From: Bacteroidales bacterium | GTDB taxonomy: Bacteria; Bacteroidota; Bacteroidia; Bacteroidales; JAADJA01 | NCBI GenBank assembly: GCA_021740645.1 | Contig: JAIOZL010000001.1 | Location: forward strand, 124,001-188,000 | Direction of reading: 5' to 3' | Length of the DNA: 64,000 nucleotides | Translations under genes and position numbers: made by a program | Part shown: piece by piece, positions 16,238 to 24,475 of the stretch | How positions within the stretch are numbered: the first letter of the stretch is position 1 | Layout of the letters: the number at the start of each line of letters is the position of its first letter | Notes under the pieces: generated by a model | Database searches by the model: none | Told to the model about the DNA's origin: nothing | Seen by the model: only the letters and a program-made list of their open reading frames with translations

Positions 16238-18424
16238 TTACTTATTAAATAACAATTCCCTGTATTTTGGTAATGGCCATAGCTCGTCATCCACCATGAG
16301 TTCGAGTTTATCTACATGGTGACGGATTACATCCAGATAAGGCATTACCTTTTCGTTATAGGCTACCGCCTGATCTTCCATATTCTCAATTCTGTTGGCT
16401 GTTTTACGTTCTTCAAGCATTTCAGCTACTTTGTCTTTGATCTCTTCCACATGCTCAGATATCTCTTTAATGGTGAGCATTTGGTTGCGGGATAATTTTA
16501 CAAAGGTTTTTGAATCCAATACATCCTTGAGTCCTTTTACATTTTCAATCAGTGTATTTTGATAGCGAATAGCAATGGGAATAATATGATTTTTAGCAAG
16601 ATCGCCGATTACCCGTGATTCTATCTGGACTTTTTTAGTATAATTCTCAAGTTGAATCTCATAGCGTGCGTTCAACTCCCTTTCAGTGAGTACATTATTC
16701 TTCTCAAATAATTTAACAGAAGATTTGTCCATCATTTTCTTCAGTGCAACAGGGGTAGAAACAATATTTTCCAGGCCTCTCTTTTTAGCTTCTGCCAGCC
16801 AGTCATCACCATAATTGTTTCCTTCAAACCGGATCCGCTTCGATTCTTTGATGTATTTTTTAATCACGTCAAAGAGGGCATCATCCTTGCGTTTGCCTTT
16901 CTTGATCAGTGCATCCACATCAATTTTGAATTCTGTCAATTGATCTGCCACAATGGTATTCAAAGCCGTCATCGGACTGGCGCAGTTTGCAGAAGAGCCC
17001 ACCGCCCTGAATTCAAATTTATTGCCGGTAAAGGCAAAAGGTGAAGTCCTGTTCCGATCGGTGTTATCAATTAAAATATCCGGAATTTTTGGAATATGTA
17101 TGTTGGGATTAAATCCATTGGCTTCTACCTTCCCTTTTTTGGTTTGCTTTTCAATGTCATCGAGTGTTGCCGATAATTGCGATCCGATAAAGACTGAAAT
17201 AATCGCAGGTGGTGCTTCATGAGCCCCAAGCCGGTGTGCATTGCCTGCAGATGCTATGTGTGCCCTTAATACATTGGCATGCTTGTCAACAGCCTTTAAT
17301 ACATTTACCATGAACACCAGGAACTGGAAATTAGAAGCTGCAGTTTTACCTGGAGATAATAAATTAACACCGGTATCAGTAGCTATCGACCAGTTATTAT
17401 GTTTACCCGAACCATTCACTCCTTTGAAGGGTTTTTCATGCAACAATACCTGAAAGTCATGTTTCCTTGCTACTTTTTCCATCAGGTGCATCAATAACTG
17501 GTTATGATCCACTGAAATGTTGGTTTCTTCGTATACTGGTGCACATTCAAACTGGTTAGGAGCCACTTCGTTGTGTCTCGTTTTTATAGGAATGCCCAAC
17601 CGGTGTGCTTCGTATTCAAAGTCGGCCATATAGTCGAGAACCCTTTCGTGGATAGTCCCAAAGTAATGATCTGATAATTGTTGGTCTTTTGCTGAGGCGT
17701 GTCCGAAAACTGTTCGCCCGGTTAACGACAGGTCAGGGCGCGCCCTGAACAAAGCTGCATCTACAAGGAAGTATTCCTGTTCCCATCCCAGGGTAGCGAA
17801 TACCTTTTTTACATTTTTATTAAAATATCTGGCCACATTAGTAGCTGCATTATCCAGGGCAGAAATAGATTTTAACAAAGGTGTTTTATAATCCAGGGCT
17901 TCACCTGTATAGGAAACAAAAATAGTTGGAACACATAATGTTCTTTCCATGATAAATGCAAAAGAAGTGGGGTCCCAGGCAGTATAACCCCTTGCCTCGA
18001 AAGTATTCCGGATGCCTCCACTTGGAAAGCTTGATGCATCCGGTTCCTGTTGGATCAATTCTCCCCCTTGAAAATTTTCGATGGCATTGCCACCTTCCAC
18101 AGGTATAATAAATGCATCATGTTTTTCGGCAGTAGCTCCTGTTAATGGATGAAACCAGTGTGTATAGTGTGTGGCGCCTTTACTAATAGCCCATGATTTC
18201 ATACCGGCAGCTATCTGGTCGGCAATTTTCCGTTCGATGGTTTCACCTTTTTCAATCACGTTAATGAGTTTTTGAAAAGCTTCCTGGGTAAGGAATTCTC
18301 GCATGGCATCGCGGTTGAAAGTCAATTCTCCAAAATAGGTCGAAACCTTTTCTTTTGGAAGTTCCAGGCTTTTACGCTTTCGTGCTAAAGTCACTTCCAG
18401 GGCTTTAAATCTAAAGTTTGTCAT
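16238..18424 (-). CDS. glnN: Glutamine synthetase type III
   Basis: ATP-dependent synthesis of glutamine from glutamate and ammonium. The 728-residue length is that of the large GSIII class found in Bacteroidota and Cyanobacteria, about 250 longer than GSI. The catalytic core shows the glutamate/metal region W-E-Q-E-Y-F-L (about 210), N-E-V-A-P-x-Q-F-E near 260, the G-S-G-K-H-x-N-W-S ATP-binding segment near 320 and N-R-T-S-P-F-A-F-T near 440. The C-terminal third is the helical extension specific to GSIII. It forms a dodecamer in known members. A TATCTTTG box on the minus strand (18465-18472) would start transcription about 36 bases before the ATG. Confidence 0.98.
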   Translation of the reverse strand: MTNFRFKALEVTLARKRKSLELPKEKVSTYFGELTFNRDAMREFLTQEAFQKLINVIEKGETIERKIADQIAAGMKSWAISKGATHYTHWFHPLTGATAEKHDAFIIPVEGGNAIENFQGGELIQQEPDASSFPSGGIRNTFEARGYTAWDPTSFAFIMERTLCVPTIFVSYTGEALDYKTPLLKSISALDNAATNVARYFNKNVKKVFATLGWEQEYFLVDAALFRARPDLSLTGRTVFGHASAKDQQLSDHYFGTIHERVLDYMADFEYEAHRLGIPIKTRHNEVAPNQFECAPVYEETNISVDHNQLLMHLMEKVARKHDFQVLLHEKPFKGVNGSGKHNNWSIATDTGVNLLSPGKTAASNFQFLVFMVNVLKAVDKHANVLRAHIASAGNAHRLGAHEAPPAIISVFIGSQLSATLDDIEKQTKKGKVEANGFNPNIHIPKIPDILIDNTDRNRTSPFAFTGNKFEFRAVGSSANCASPMTALNTIVADQLTEFKIDVDALIKKGKRKDDALFDVIKKYIKESKRIRFEGNNYGDDWLAEAKKRGLENIVSTPVALKKMMDKSSVKLFEKNNVLTERELNARYEIQLENYTKKVQIESRVIGDLAKNHIIPIAIRYQNTLIENVKGLKDVLDSKTFVKLSRNQMLTIKEISEHVEEIKDKVAEMLEERKTANRIENMEDQAVAYNEKVMPYLDVIRHHVDKLELMVDDELWPLPKYRELLFNK

Positions 18425-18628
18425 GTTTTTAGGGGGATTAATGAAACATAAAAATGAAAAGCCGCAAAGATAAGAATGGAAGTCTTTGAATATGTTAAGG
18501 TTTGGTTAAATTTTATCATAAGATATGAACGCAATTACATTTCAAATTCAATATTTAATTAAATTTAATACTTATATTTTTATAAATTTTTAATGCTGAA
18601 TTGAATCCAAATCATGCCAAAAAGGGTA

Positions 18629-18660
18629 TAATAAGCGATCATTTAATCCAAAAGAAAATG
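18629..18660 (+). repeat. 32-base leader element, copy 2 (V4R gene)
   Basis: This segment, ending in the ATG of the V4R gene, matches 10087-10118 at 27 of 32 positions without gaps. The core GATCATTTAAT is identical in both. Outside this block the two upstream regions do not resemble each other. Confidence 0.55.
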
Positions 18661-19170
18661 CAGAATTATAAATTTACCTGGAGCGACCTTGGAGATATAG
18701 GTGAAGGTCGCCCAAATTTAGGCCCAAAAACTACCGTGGCCGTGTATCGGTTGATGCAATTCACTATGCGAGCCTCTCTTGAAAAAAATTATGGGCTTGA
18801 TAAAACACAGGAACTTTTCGTAGAAGCCGGCCGCCTTGCGGGTACAGAGTTTTGTAAAAATGTACTTGATATAAAATTGCCATTAAAGGAATTTATTGCT
18901 GATCTTCATGATAAGTTAGTTGAATTATCAGTAGGTGTACTTAAAATGGAATACTCAGATACAGAAAAAATGAGCTTTGTAATGACTGTATCCGAAGACC
19001 TGGATTGTTCGGGTTTACCTATAAAAGGAAATACAGTATGTGATTACGATGAAGGCTTTATTGAAGGAATTTTTAATGTGTACACCGGAAAGCAGTTTTC
19101 AGTAAAAGAAGTGGACTGCTGGTCGACAGGCGACCGGACCTGCCGCTTTATTATCGATCTAAAAAAATAA
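18658..19170 (+). CDS. V4R (4-vinyl reductase) domain protein
   Basis: A 170-residue soluble protein made almost entirely of a V4R domain. The C-terminal half shows the family pattern with Cys residues near 119 and 127 (D-C-S-G-L-P and N-T-V-C-D-Y-D), the G-F-I-E-G-I-F segment and the ending E-V-D-C-W-S-T-G-D-R-T-C-R-F, where the last two Cys are the conserved pair. V4R domains are small-molecule-binding modules, thought to bind zinc, in regulators and in bacteriochlorophyll reduction. The next gene, eight bases downstream, is a histidine kinase with no obvious sensor domain, so this protein is probably its detached sensor. ATG 18658 gives the domain without the spurious leader translation of the TTG at 18601. 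Confidence 0.85.
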   Translation: MQNYKFTWSDLGDIGEGRPNLGPKTTVAVYRLMQFTMRASLEKNYGLDKTQELFVEAGRLAGTEFCKNVLDIKLPLKEFIADLHDKLVELSVGVLKMEYSDTEKMSFVMTVSEDLDCSGLPIKGNTVCDYDEGFIEGIFNVYTGKQFSVKEVDCWSTGDRTCRFIIDLKK

Positions 19171-19178
19171 AGGCTGTT

Positions 19179-20324
19179 ATGCTGGAAAAGAAGGAGATAA
19201 TAAAAAAAGTTAATGCTGTCCTCGTACAAATAATTGAGGGAAAAACTGCTTCATTGCAACTTGATGAAATGATGAAGGGTTTATCTGGTGAATGCGAAGA
19301 GCTTGCTAATACTATGAGTCAATTGATAGCAAAAGTGAATGAAAGCCATGAATTTGTGCTTGCACTTTCTGCCGGAAAGCTAAGCGTTTTACCTCCCAGG
19401 CAAAACCAGTTTATTGCTCCCCTTAAACAATTGCATTCTGATTTATTGCATCTGACCTGGCAAACCAAAGAAATCGCCGAGGGTGACTATAGCCAGAAAG
19501 TATCCTTTATGGGCGACTTTTCAGTGGCCTTTAACAAAATGATAGAAGCCCTGAAAGAGCGAAAAAAGCTGGAAGACAGCTTAAAGGAGTCGAATGCTAC
19601 AAAAGATAAGTTCTTTTCGATCATTGCTCATGATTTGATCAATCCAATGGGAGCCTTTGTTTCGTTAACGCAAAGTATGCTTGATAATTTTGAAAATAAA
19701 GACAGGGAAAATATCCGGGAAAACCTGCACGCTATGCACAATAGCTCAAAATCGACATTTGCCCTTTTAGAAAACCTTTTAACCTGGTCGAGGTCACAGA
19801 GGGGGACTATTCCCTTTAATCCTTTAAATAGTGATTTGAAGTTTGTGGCTTTGCAATGCATAAGTACCCTAAAAGAGGTCGCGGACAAAAAGGCTATTTG
19901 CTTACAATTGGAGATAGCTGATTCCCTCATGTCATATTGTGATGTCAATATGGTAACGACAGTAATCAGGAACTTAATGTCCAATGCCATTAAATTTACC
20001 CCTGAAAATGGCACCATAACAATTAGAGGAACACATCATGCAGAATCAAAATTGATTCAGTTATGCATTGAGGATACAGGTGTGGGTATTTCTCCAGAGA
20101 ATGTTTCCAAACTATTTTTTGTTGACCAGAGTTTTACAACCAATGGTACGAATAATGAAAAAGGTACAGGTTTGGGATTGATCCTTTGCAAAGAGTTTAT
20201 AAAAAGAAATGAAGGGGAAATTTGGGTGGAAAGCGAAGAAGGAAAAGGAAGCCGCTTTTGTTTTACCCTCCCTGAATCCACGGTAGAAGAGGTGGACCTT
20301 AGTGGTTTATTTATGAATCAGTAG
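19179..20324 (+). CDS. Soluble sensor histidine kinase partnered with V4R protein
   Basis: A 381-residue kinase without membrane helices. The N-terminal part (about 1-130) is helical and includes a HAMP-like segment (E-I-A-E-G-D-Y-S-Q-K-V near 98-108). The HisKA domain carries phospho-acceptor H151 in IIAHDLINPM, and the HATPase_c domain has N-box NAIKFTPENG, DTGVGIS and GTGLGL-type motifs. It lies eight bases after the V4R gene and must be co-transcribed. Lacking its own input domain, it probably receives a signal from the V4R protein. No response regulator adjoins it, so it is an orphan in this window. Its 3' end overlaps the convergent symporter gene by 14 bases. Confidence 0.92.
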   Translation: MLEKKEIIKKVNAVLVQIIEGKTASLQLDEMMKGLSGECEELANTMSQLIAKVNESHEFVLALSAGKLSVLPPRQNQFIAPLKQLHSDLLHLTWQTKEIAEGDYSQKVSFMGDFSVAFNKMIEALKERKKLEDSLKESNATKDKFFSIIAHDLINPMGAFVSLTQSMLDNFENKDRENIRENLHAMHNSSKSTFALLENLLTWSRSQRGTIPFNPLNSDLKFVALQCISTLKEVADKKAICLQLEIADSLMSYCDVNMVTTVIRNLMSNAIKFTPENGTITIRGTHHAESKLIQLCIEDTGVGISPENVSKLFFVDQSFTTNGTNNEKGTGLGLILCKEFIKRNEGEIWVESEEGKGSRFCFTLPESTVEEVDLSGLFMNQ

Positions 20325-21768
20325 TTTGCATTCTGAAAAAGAACAATCCCATAAACATCAAGGAACCATTAACAATCAATAATTCAAACCCGATTTTATT
20401 TCCAAAGAAAAGGTATTCGGAATATTCGCTGATAAAATAACAGATAATTGGAGAGGCCAGTGCTATATATGGAACAAAATCGTCTTTTACCTTGTATTTG
20501 GTAAATAATCCGAAAGCAAATAATCCCAATAAGGGTCCGTAGGTATATCCTGCAATAGTGAATAGTTTGGCGATGATAGCCTCATCATTTATAGCCCTGA
20601 ATAATATGATTATAACTAAAACAATGATTGAAATACCAACATGAACCCATGTGCGGATTTTAATTTTTTCTTTTTCTGATAATATGGATTTTTTTTCAAT
20701 ATTAAGAAAATCCACACTAAAGGAGGTGGTTAAGGCTGTAAGGGCACTATCGGCACTGGAATAGGCAGCTGCAATTAACCCAATTATAAAAGTAAGCCCG
20801 GCAAACAGCCCCAGGTGTTTGATGGCAATTGTCGGAAAAAGGTCGTCTGATAAAGTTGGAATTTGAATGCCTTTCTGGCTGGCATATAAAAACAAGGAAG
20901 CCCCCAGGAAGAGGAAAAGCAAATTGACGGGAACCAATATCCAGCTTAAAGTCAGGATGTTTTTTTGTGCATCTTTCAGGTTTCGGCAACTGAGGTTTTT
21001 CTGCATCATATCCTGGTCGAGGCCGGTCATGACGATAGCGATGAATACTCCGCTGATAAACTGTTTTAACCAGTATTGTTTACTTTGCCAATCGGTGACG
21101 ATCATTTTTGAATAATCACTGTCTGCAACCGTAGTAACAAGTTCGGTAAGATTTACTTTTAGCCCTTTGGAAACCAGGTAAATTGATATCCCAACCGCCA
21201 GCAGCATAAAAGTCGTTTGCAGGGTATCTGTCCACACAATGGTTTTTATACCTCCCTTAAAGGTATACAACCAGATGAGTAAAATGAACAAGGCTATGGT
21301 GACCCCGAAAGGGATATTCCAGGCATCAAAAACAAAGATCTGAAGCACATTCACCACCAGAAACATACGGAAAGAGGCTCCGATAATCCGGGAAAGCAAA
21401 AAGTAAAATGCACCGGTTTTGTAAGACCAGAATCCAAAGCGGGTTTCGAGGTAAGAATATATGGAGGTCAGGTTGTATTTGTAATAAAGGGGCAATAATA
21501 CTTTTGCGATAACAAAATAACCAACAAGGTAGCCAAAAACTACCATCATGTAAGAGAATTGTGTAGTGCCCACCCATCCGGGAACGGAGATGAAAGTCAC
21601 TCCTGACAATGATGCTCCTACCATACCATAAGCTACGATAAACCATGGGGATTGTTTGTTGCCTACAAAAAAGGTTTTATTCGTGGCATTCCTTGAAGTA
21701 ATCCATGAAACCAGGAACAAAAGTGAAGTATAGGCAATAAAAACAAAGAAAATGGCTTTGGGACTCAT
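20311..21768 (-). CDS. Sodium:solute symporter (SSS family)
   Basis: A 485-residue inner-membrane transporter with about 13 hydrophobic helices and an N-out first helix. Family features include G-A-S-L-S-G-V-T-F-I-S-V-P near 52-64, the R-x-G-x-x-x-x-x-x-x-F segment around 110, and D-Q-D-M-M-Q-K near 252. It should import a small organic solute with Na+; sequence alone does not tell which. Its ATG overlaps the gmhB stop by four bases (ATGA), so it is translated from the heptose operon. A link between its solute and surface sugar synthesis is possible but not shown. It ends convergently with, and overlapping, the V4R-associated kinase gene. Confidence 0.93.
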   Translation of the reverse strand: MSPKAIFFVFIAYTSLLFLVSWITSRNATNKTFFVGNKQSPWFIVAYGMVGASLSGVTFISVPGWVGTTQFSYMMVVFGYLVGYFVIAKVLLPLYYKYNLTSIYSYLETRFGFWSYKTGAFYFLLSRIIGASFRMFLVVNVLQIFVFDAWNIPFGVTIALFILLIWLYTFKGGIKTIVWTDTLQTTFMLLAVGISIYLVSKGLKVNLTELVTTVADSDYSKMIVTDWQSKQYWLKQFISGVFIAIVMTGLDQDMMQKNLSCRNLKDAQKNILTLSWILVPVNLLFLFLGASLFLYASQKGIQIPTLSDDLFPTIAIKHLGLFAGLTFIIGLIAAAYSSADSALTALTTSFSVDFLNIEKKSILSEKEKIKIRTWVHVGISIIVLVIIILFRAINDEAIIAKLFTIAGYTYGPLLGLFAFGLFTKYKVKDDFVPYIALASPIICYFISEYSEYLFFGNKIGFELLIVNGSLMFMGLFFFRMQTTDS

Positions 21769-22352
21769 GCTTTAAATATTTCTGTAAGATGATCCGCCAA
21801 TTCTTTCAGGCTTGAATAAGTGAAGTCGATGAGTTCCAAAAAAGATTCATCCACCACCTTATTATTAGTAATAAAAACTGTATACATCCCGGCATTTTTT
21901 CCGAACTGCATGTCGGAGATGGAATCGCCCACCATTATGGATTTTTTGAACTTGATATCCGGGAAGTCAATTTTGGCTTTCCTGGCCATTCCGATGTTAG
22001 GTTTTCGAAACACACTTTTTTCTTCATTGCGGTAGGGCGAATGATAAATTTTATTGATCCTGGCTCCTTCGTACCTGAGCTCCTCTAAAAGTTTATTATG
22101 GAGTACGGCCAGGTCGGTTTCTGACATAATCCCTTTCCCGATTCCCTGCTGATTGGTTACGATCAGTATTTTCCCGAATATATCATTAAGCATTAGAATG
22201 GCTTTTGGAACTCCGTTAAGAAATTCAAATTCGCCCCAGTTTTTTACGTAGTCATCCGGAAGTTTTTTATTGATCACACCATCCCTGTCGAGGAAAAGTG
22301 CCCATGATTTATCAATAGTTAAACTCCTTAAATTCATGCTGTGCTCGTTCAT
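21765..22352 (-). CDS. gmhB: D-glycero-D-manno-heptose 1,7-bisphosphate 7-phosphatase (HAD)
   Basis: A 195-residue HAD-superfamily phosphatase of the histidinol-phosphatase-like GmhB group. The nucleophile motif is LFLDRDGVIN (D22, D24), motif II is IVTNQQG and the acid motif is MVGDSISDM. It should remove the 7-phosphate from heptose 1,7-bisphosphate, third step of NDP-heptose synthesis. The usual GmhB zinc site (a C-x-H ... C-x-C loop before R-K-P) is replaced by HSPYRNEEKSVFRKP, which has no Cys, so this is a zinc-less variant. The start overlaps the hddC end by 41 bases; the internal ATG at 22337 shortens the overlap to 26 and is also possible. Confidence 0.88.
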   Translation of the reverse strand: MNEHSMNLRSLTIDKSWALFLDRDGVINKKLPDDYVKNWGEFEFLNGVPKAILMLNDIFGKILIVTNQQGIGKGIMSETDLAVLHNKLLEELRYEGARINKIYHSPYRNEEKSVFRKPNIGMARKAKIDFPDIKFKKSIMVGDSISDMQFGKNAGMYTVFITNNKVVDESFLELIDFTYSSLKELADHLTEIFKA

Positions 22353-23022
22353 AATCTTCAGGTATTCCTATATCGAGAAAATATTGTTTGCATACTATCC
22401 CAAAGAAAGGATAGGCATTTACCATTTTTTCAAAACAATCTTTTTCAATCGAAAATTTATCAGGGAACTGATGTTGGTTAAAAAAGCGTTTATGGATCAA
22501 ATATACCCCACCATTGATCATACCCGGCCCTTGCTGCTCCCCCTTTTCAAAAAAGCCGGTGATCCTTTTTTCATCATCATATTCCACGGCTCCGTATCGG
22601 CTTACATTGTCAACCTGTCTTAGAACCATTGAAAAATCGGTTTCCCTGGATATTTGAAAGTCGAATAATCTAATCAGGTTGATCCGGAACATGGTATCGC
22701 CATTAAATACAAAGGCCCTGTTGTCATGAATATATTCAAAGGCTTTCTTAATTCCCCCTCCGGTTCCAAGCGCTTCTTCCTCAATGGCGTAATCAATGGT
22801 AATGGATTTATATTGATTACCAAAATGGTCCATAATTACCTTGTGCATATAGCCCACACTAAGCACCACATGTTCAACCACATAATTTTCGAGATAATCA
22901 AGTACATACTCAAGAAATGGCCTTCCATTGATAGGGGCCATAACTTTGGGTACATCGCTTACCACTTCCTTTAAACGTGTTCCTTTACCTCCTGCTAAAA
23001 TGATCGCTTCCTGTGTGAACAT
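22312..23022 (-). CDS. hddC: Heptose-1-phosphate guanylyltransferase (HddC-like nucleotidyltransferase)
   Basis: A 236-residue nucleotidyltransferase of the GT-A-like sugar-nucleotide class. The nucleotide-binding loop LAGGKGTRL (9-17) and K-V-M-A-P-I-N-G-R-P are intact, as are F-N-G-D (metal-binding Asp) and the ending D-I-G-I-P-E-D-Y. Alone it could be any NDP-sugar pyrophosphorylase, but its place between gmhA and gmhB, with an HddA-type kinase nearby, points to transfer of GMP onto D-glycero-alpha-D-manno-heptose 1-phosphate. It starts 51 bases after gmhA. Specificity for GTP is inferred from pathway context. Confidence 0.85.
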   Translation of the reverse strand: MFTQEAIILAGGKGTRLKEVVSDVPKVMAPINGRPFLEYVLDYLENYVVEHVVLSVGYMHKVIMDHFGNQYKSITIDYAIEEEALGTGGGIKKAFEYIHDNRAFVFNGDTMFRINLIRLFDFQISRETDFSMVLRQVDNVSRYGAVEYDDEKRITGFFEKGEQQGPGMINGGVYLIHKRFFNQHQFPDKFSIEKDCFEKMVNAYPFFGIVCKQYFLDIGIPEDYERAQHEFKEFNY

Positions 23023-23073
23023 GGTTGATTATTACTATAAATGGTATATATTTACTGGTGCTGCAAGCCCGAA

Positions 23074-23655
23074 TTATTTTTTGGATTTACTAAAAAGTTT
23101 TGTCTCAATTAATTCGCAAATGATGTGGCCAATCATAATATGTGCTTCCTGTATCCGTGGAGTGTCAGTAGATGGAACCCGGATTATATAATCTGAAAGA
23201 TCTTTCATTTCTCCACCCGTTTCCCCCGTTATAGCTACTGTAATCAGGCCTTTTTCATTAGCGGTTTCAAATGCCTTTACAATATTGGCTGAATTTCCGG
23301 AAGTAGAAAGTCCAATTAAAATATCTCCACTTTTACCTTTTGCCCTAACCAGCCTGGCAAATATTTCATCATAGGAATAGTCGTTGGCCACGGCCGTTAC
23401 ATAAGAGGAGTTAACATGCAGGGCTTCAGCAAATAAAGGTTCCCGGTCAAAATAAAACCTGCCCGATAGTTCCGCGGCAAGATGTTGGGCATCGGCAGCA
23501 CTTCCTCCATTTCCACAGAACAATACTTTTCCTCCATTACTAAAGGTCTCAGAACAAACATCTGCAATATCCTGTATGATTTCCAACAGTGAAATATCTT
23601 CAAGAATATTTTGTTTCAACTGAATGGATTCCTGTATGGATTCTTTAATCCTCAT
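23074..23655 (-). CDS. gmhA: Sedoheptulose 7-phosphate isomerase
   Basis: A 193-residue SIS-domain isomerase, the usual length for GmhA. It converts sedoheptulose 7-phosphate into D-glycero-D-manno-heptose 7-phosphate, the first committed step to activated heptose. Signature segments are FCGNGGSAADAQHLAAE (46-62), L-S-T-S-G-N-S-A-N near 118 and the C-terminal E-A-H-I-M-I-G-H-I-I-C-E-L-I-E, which contains the catalytic His/Glu positions. It heads the gmhA-hddC-gmhB-symporter unit and has its own promoter at 23689-23718. Confidence 0.96.
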   Translation of the reverse strand: MRIKESIQESIQLKQNILEDISLLEIIQDIADVCSETFSNGGKVLFCGNGGSAADAQHLAAELSGRFYFDREPLFAEALHVNSSYVTAVANDYSYDEIFARLVRAKGKSGDILIGLSTSGNSANIVKAFETANEKGLITVAITGETGGEMKDLSDYIIRVPSTDTPRIQEAHIMIGHIICELIETKLFSKSKK

Positions 23656-23688
23656 AGTATTTGTTTAAGTAAATGATCAATTGTGTTA

Positions 23689-23718
23689 CAAATCTATTAA
23701 ATGAAAACCCGGGAACAA
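23689..23718 (-). promoter_or_regulatory. Promoter of the gmhA-hddC-gmhB-symporter operon
   Basis: On the minus strand TTG (23716-23718) precedes TAGATTTG (23689-23696) by 19 bases. Transcription should begin near 23684, leaving a leader of about 29 bases before gmhA. This separates the operon from the nitroreductase gene upstream. Confidence 0.6.
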
Positions 23719-23766
23719 AACTAATTGAATTTTGTAAATTTTGCCGGATAAATTGTAGTGCTATTT

Positions 23767-24288
23767 CTACAAGCACTCATAAATAACGATTTCTTCGAGG
23801 CTCTTCCTTTTAGATTTATGGCGGTTTTCATCTGTCTGCGAAGCAGGATATCCCAAAGATAGAAACACGATCGGTTCAAGGTGCTCAGGGAGTTGAAGAT
23901 GGGCGATTGTTTTTTCTTTATCAAAATTACAGATCCAGCATGTTCCCAAACCTCTGTCAGTGGCTGCCAGGGTCATATGATCTGCAGCAATGGCTGCATC
24001 AATATCGGCATGGTCTTTACCATCACCTCGTTTCCAGGCCAGAGAATGATCGGCCAAGACAATGATCACCACAGGAGCTTCCCTGAACCACTCCCTGTGG
24101 TATAGCGGGTACAAACCTTTCAGGTTTTTTTCTTCTTTAATAACAAGGAATTTCCAGGGTTGATAATTGACAGCCGAAGGAGCGACTCTACCCGCCTCAA
24201 GAACGTAATTCAGATCTTCATCTGTTACAGGGATATCTTTATAGCTTCTTGCAGAAAAGCGTTTTTTTGCTAAATCAAGAAAAGTCAT
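23767..24288 (-). CDS. Nitroreductase-family flavoprotein
   Basis: A 173-residue FMN-dependent oxidoreductase of the nitroreductase superfamily. The N-terminal RFSARSYKD (phosphate of FMN) and APSAVNYQPWKFLVI (flavin ring) segments are present, and the C-terminal part contains G-L-G-T-C-W-I-C-N-F-D and L-S-L-G-Y-P. The short length is common in Bacteroidota members, which dimerise. The physiological substrate is unknown. It stands alone between gmhA and the ClC channel on the same strand, followed by 111 bases holding the gmhA promoter. Confidence 0.93.
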   Translation of the reverse strand: MTFLDLAKKRFSARSYKDIPVTDEDLNYVLEAGRVAPSAVNYQPWKFLVIKEEKNLKGLYPLYHREWFREAPVVIIVLADHSLAWKRGDGKDHADIDAAIAADHMTLAATDRGLGTCWICNFDKEKTIAHLQLPEHLEPIVFLSLGYPASQTDENRHKSKRKSLEEIVIYECL

Positions 24289-24298
24289 AGTTTTATTT

Positions 24299-24450
24299 GT
24301 TTGAGAATTTGAAAATGAGTTGATTTGAAAATGAAGTAATTTGAGAATAAAATAGTTTGAAAATGTATATTTTTCATTGAAAATAAATTTGAAAGAATGA
24401 TTTTTCCCTATGCTTATTCACCTAATTACCTCTTCACTTATTTACCTATT
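24299..24450. repeat. Degenerate short-word repeats between nitroreductase and ClC genes
   Basis: TTTGAGAATTTGAAAATGA-like words recur about five times from 24299 to 24395. They are followed at 24410-24450 by TTATTCACC, TTACC and TTTACC words. The two word types have no common period and no coding potential. They resemble in style the block at 9758-10010. Confidence 0.6.
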
Positions 24451-24475
24451 ATACCCTATACCCCCATTCCCTAAA

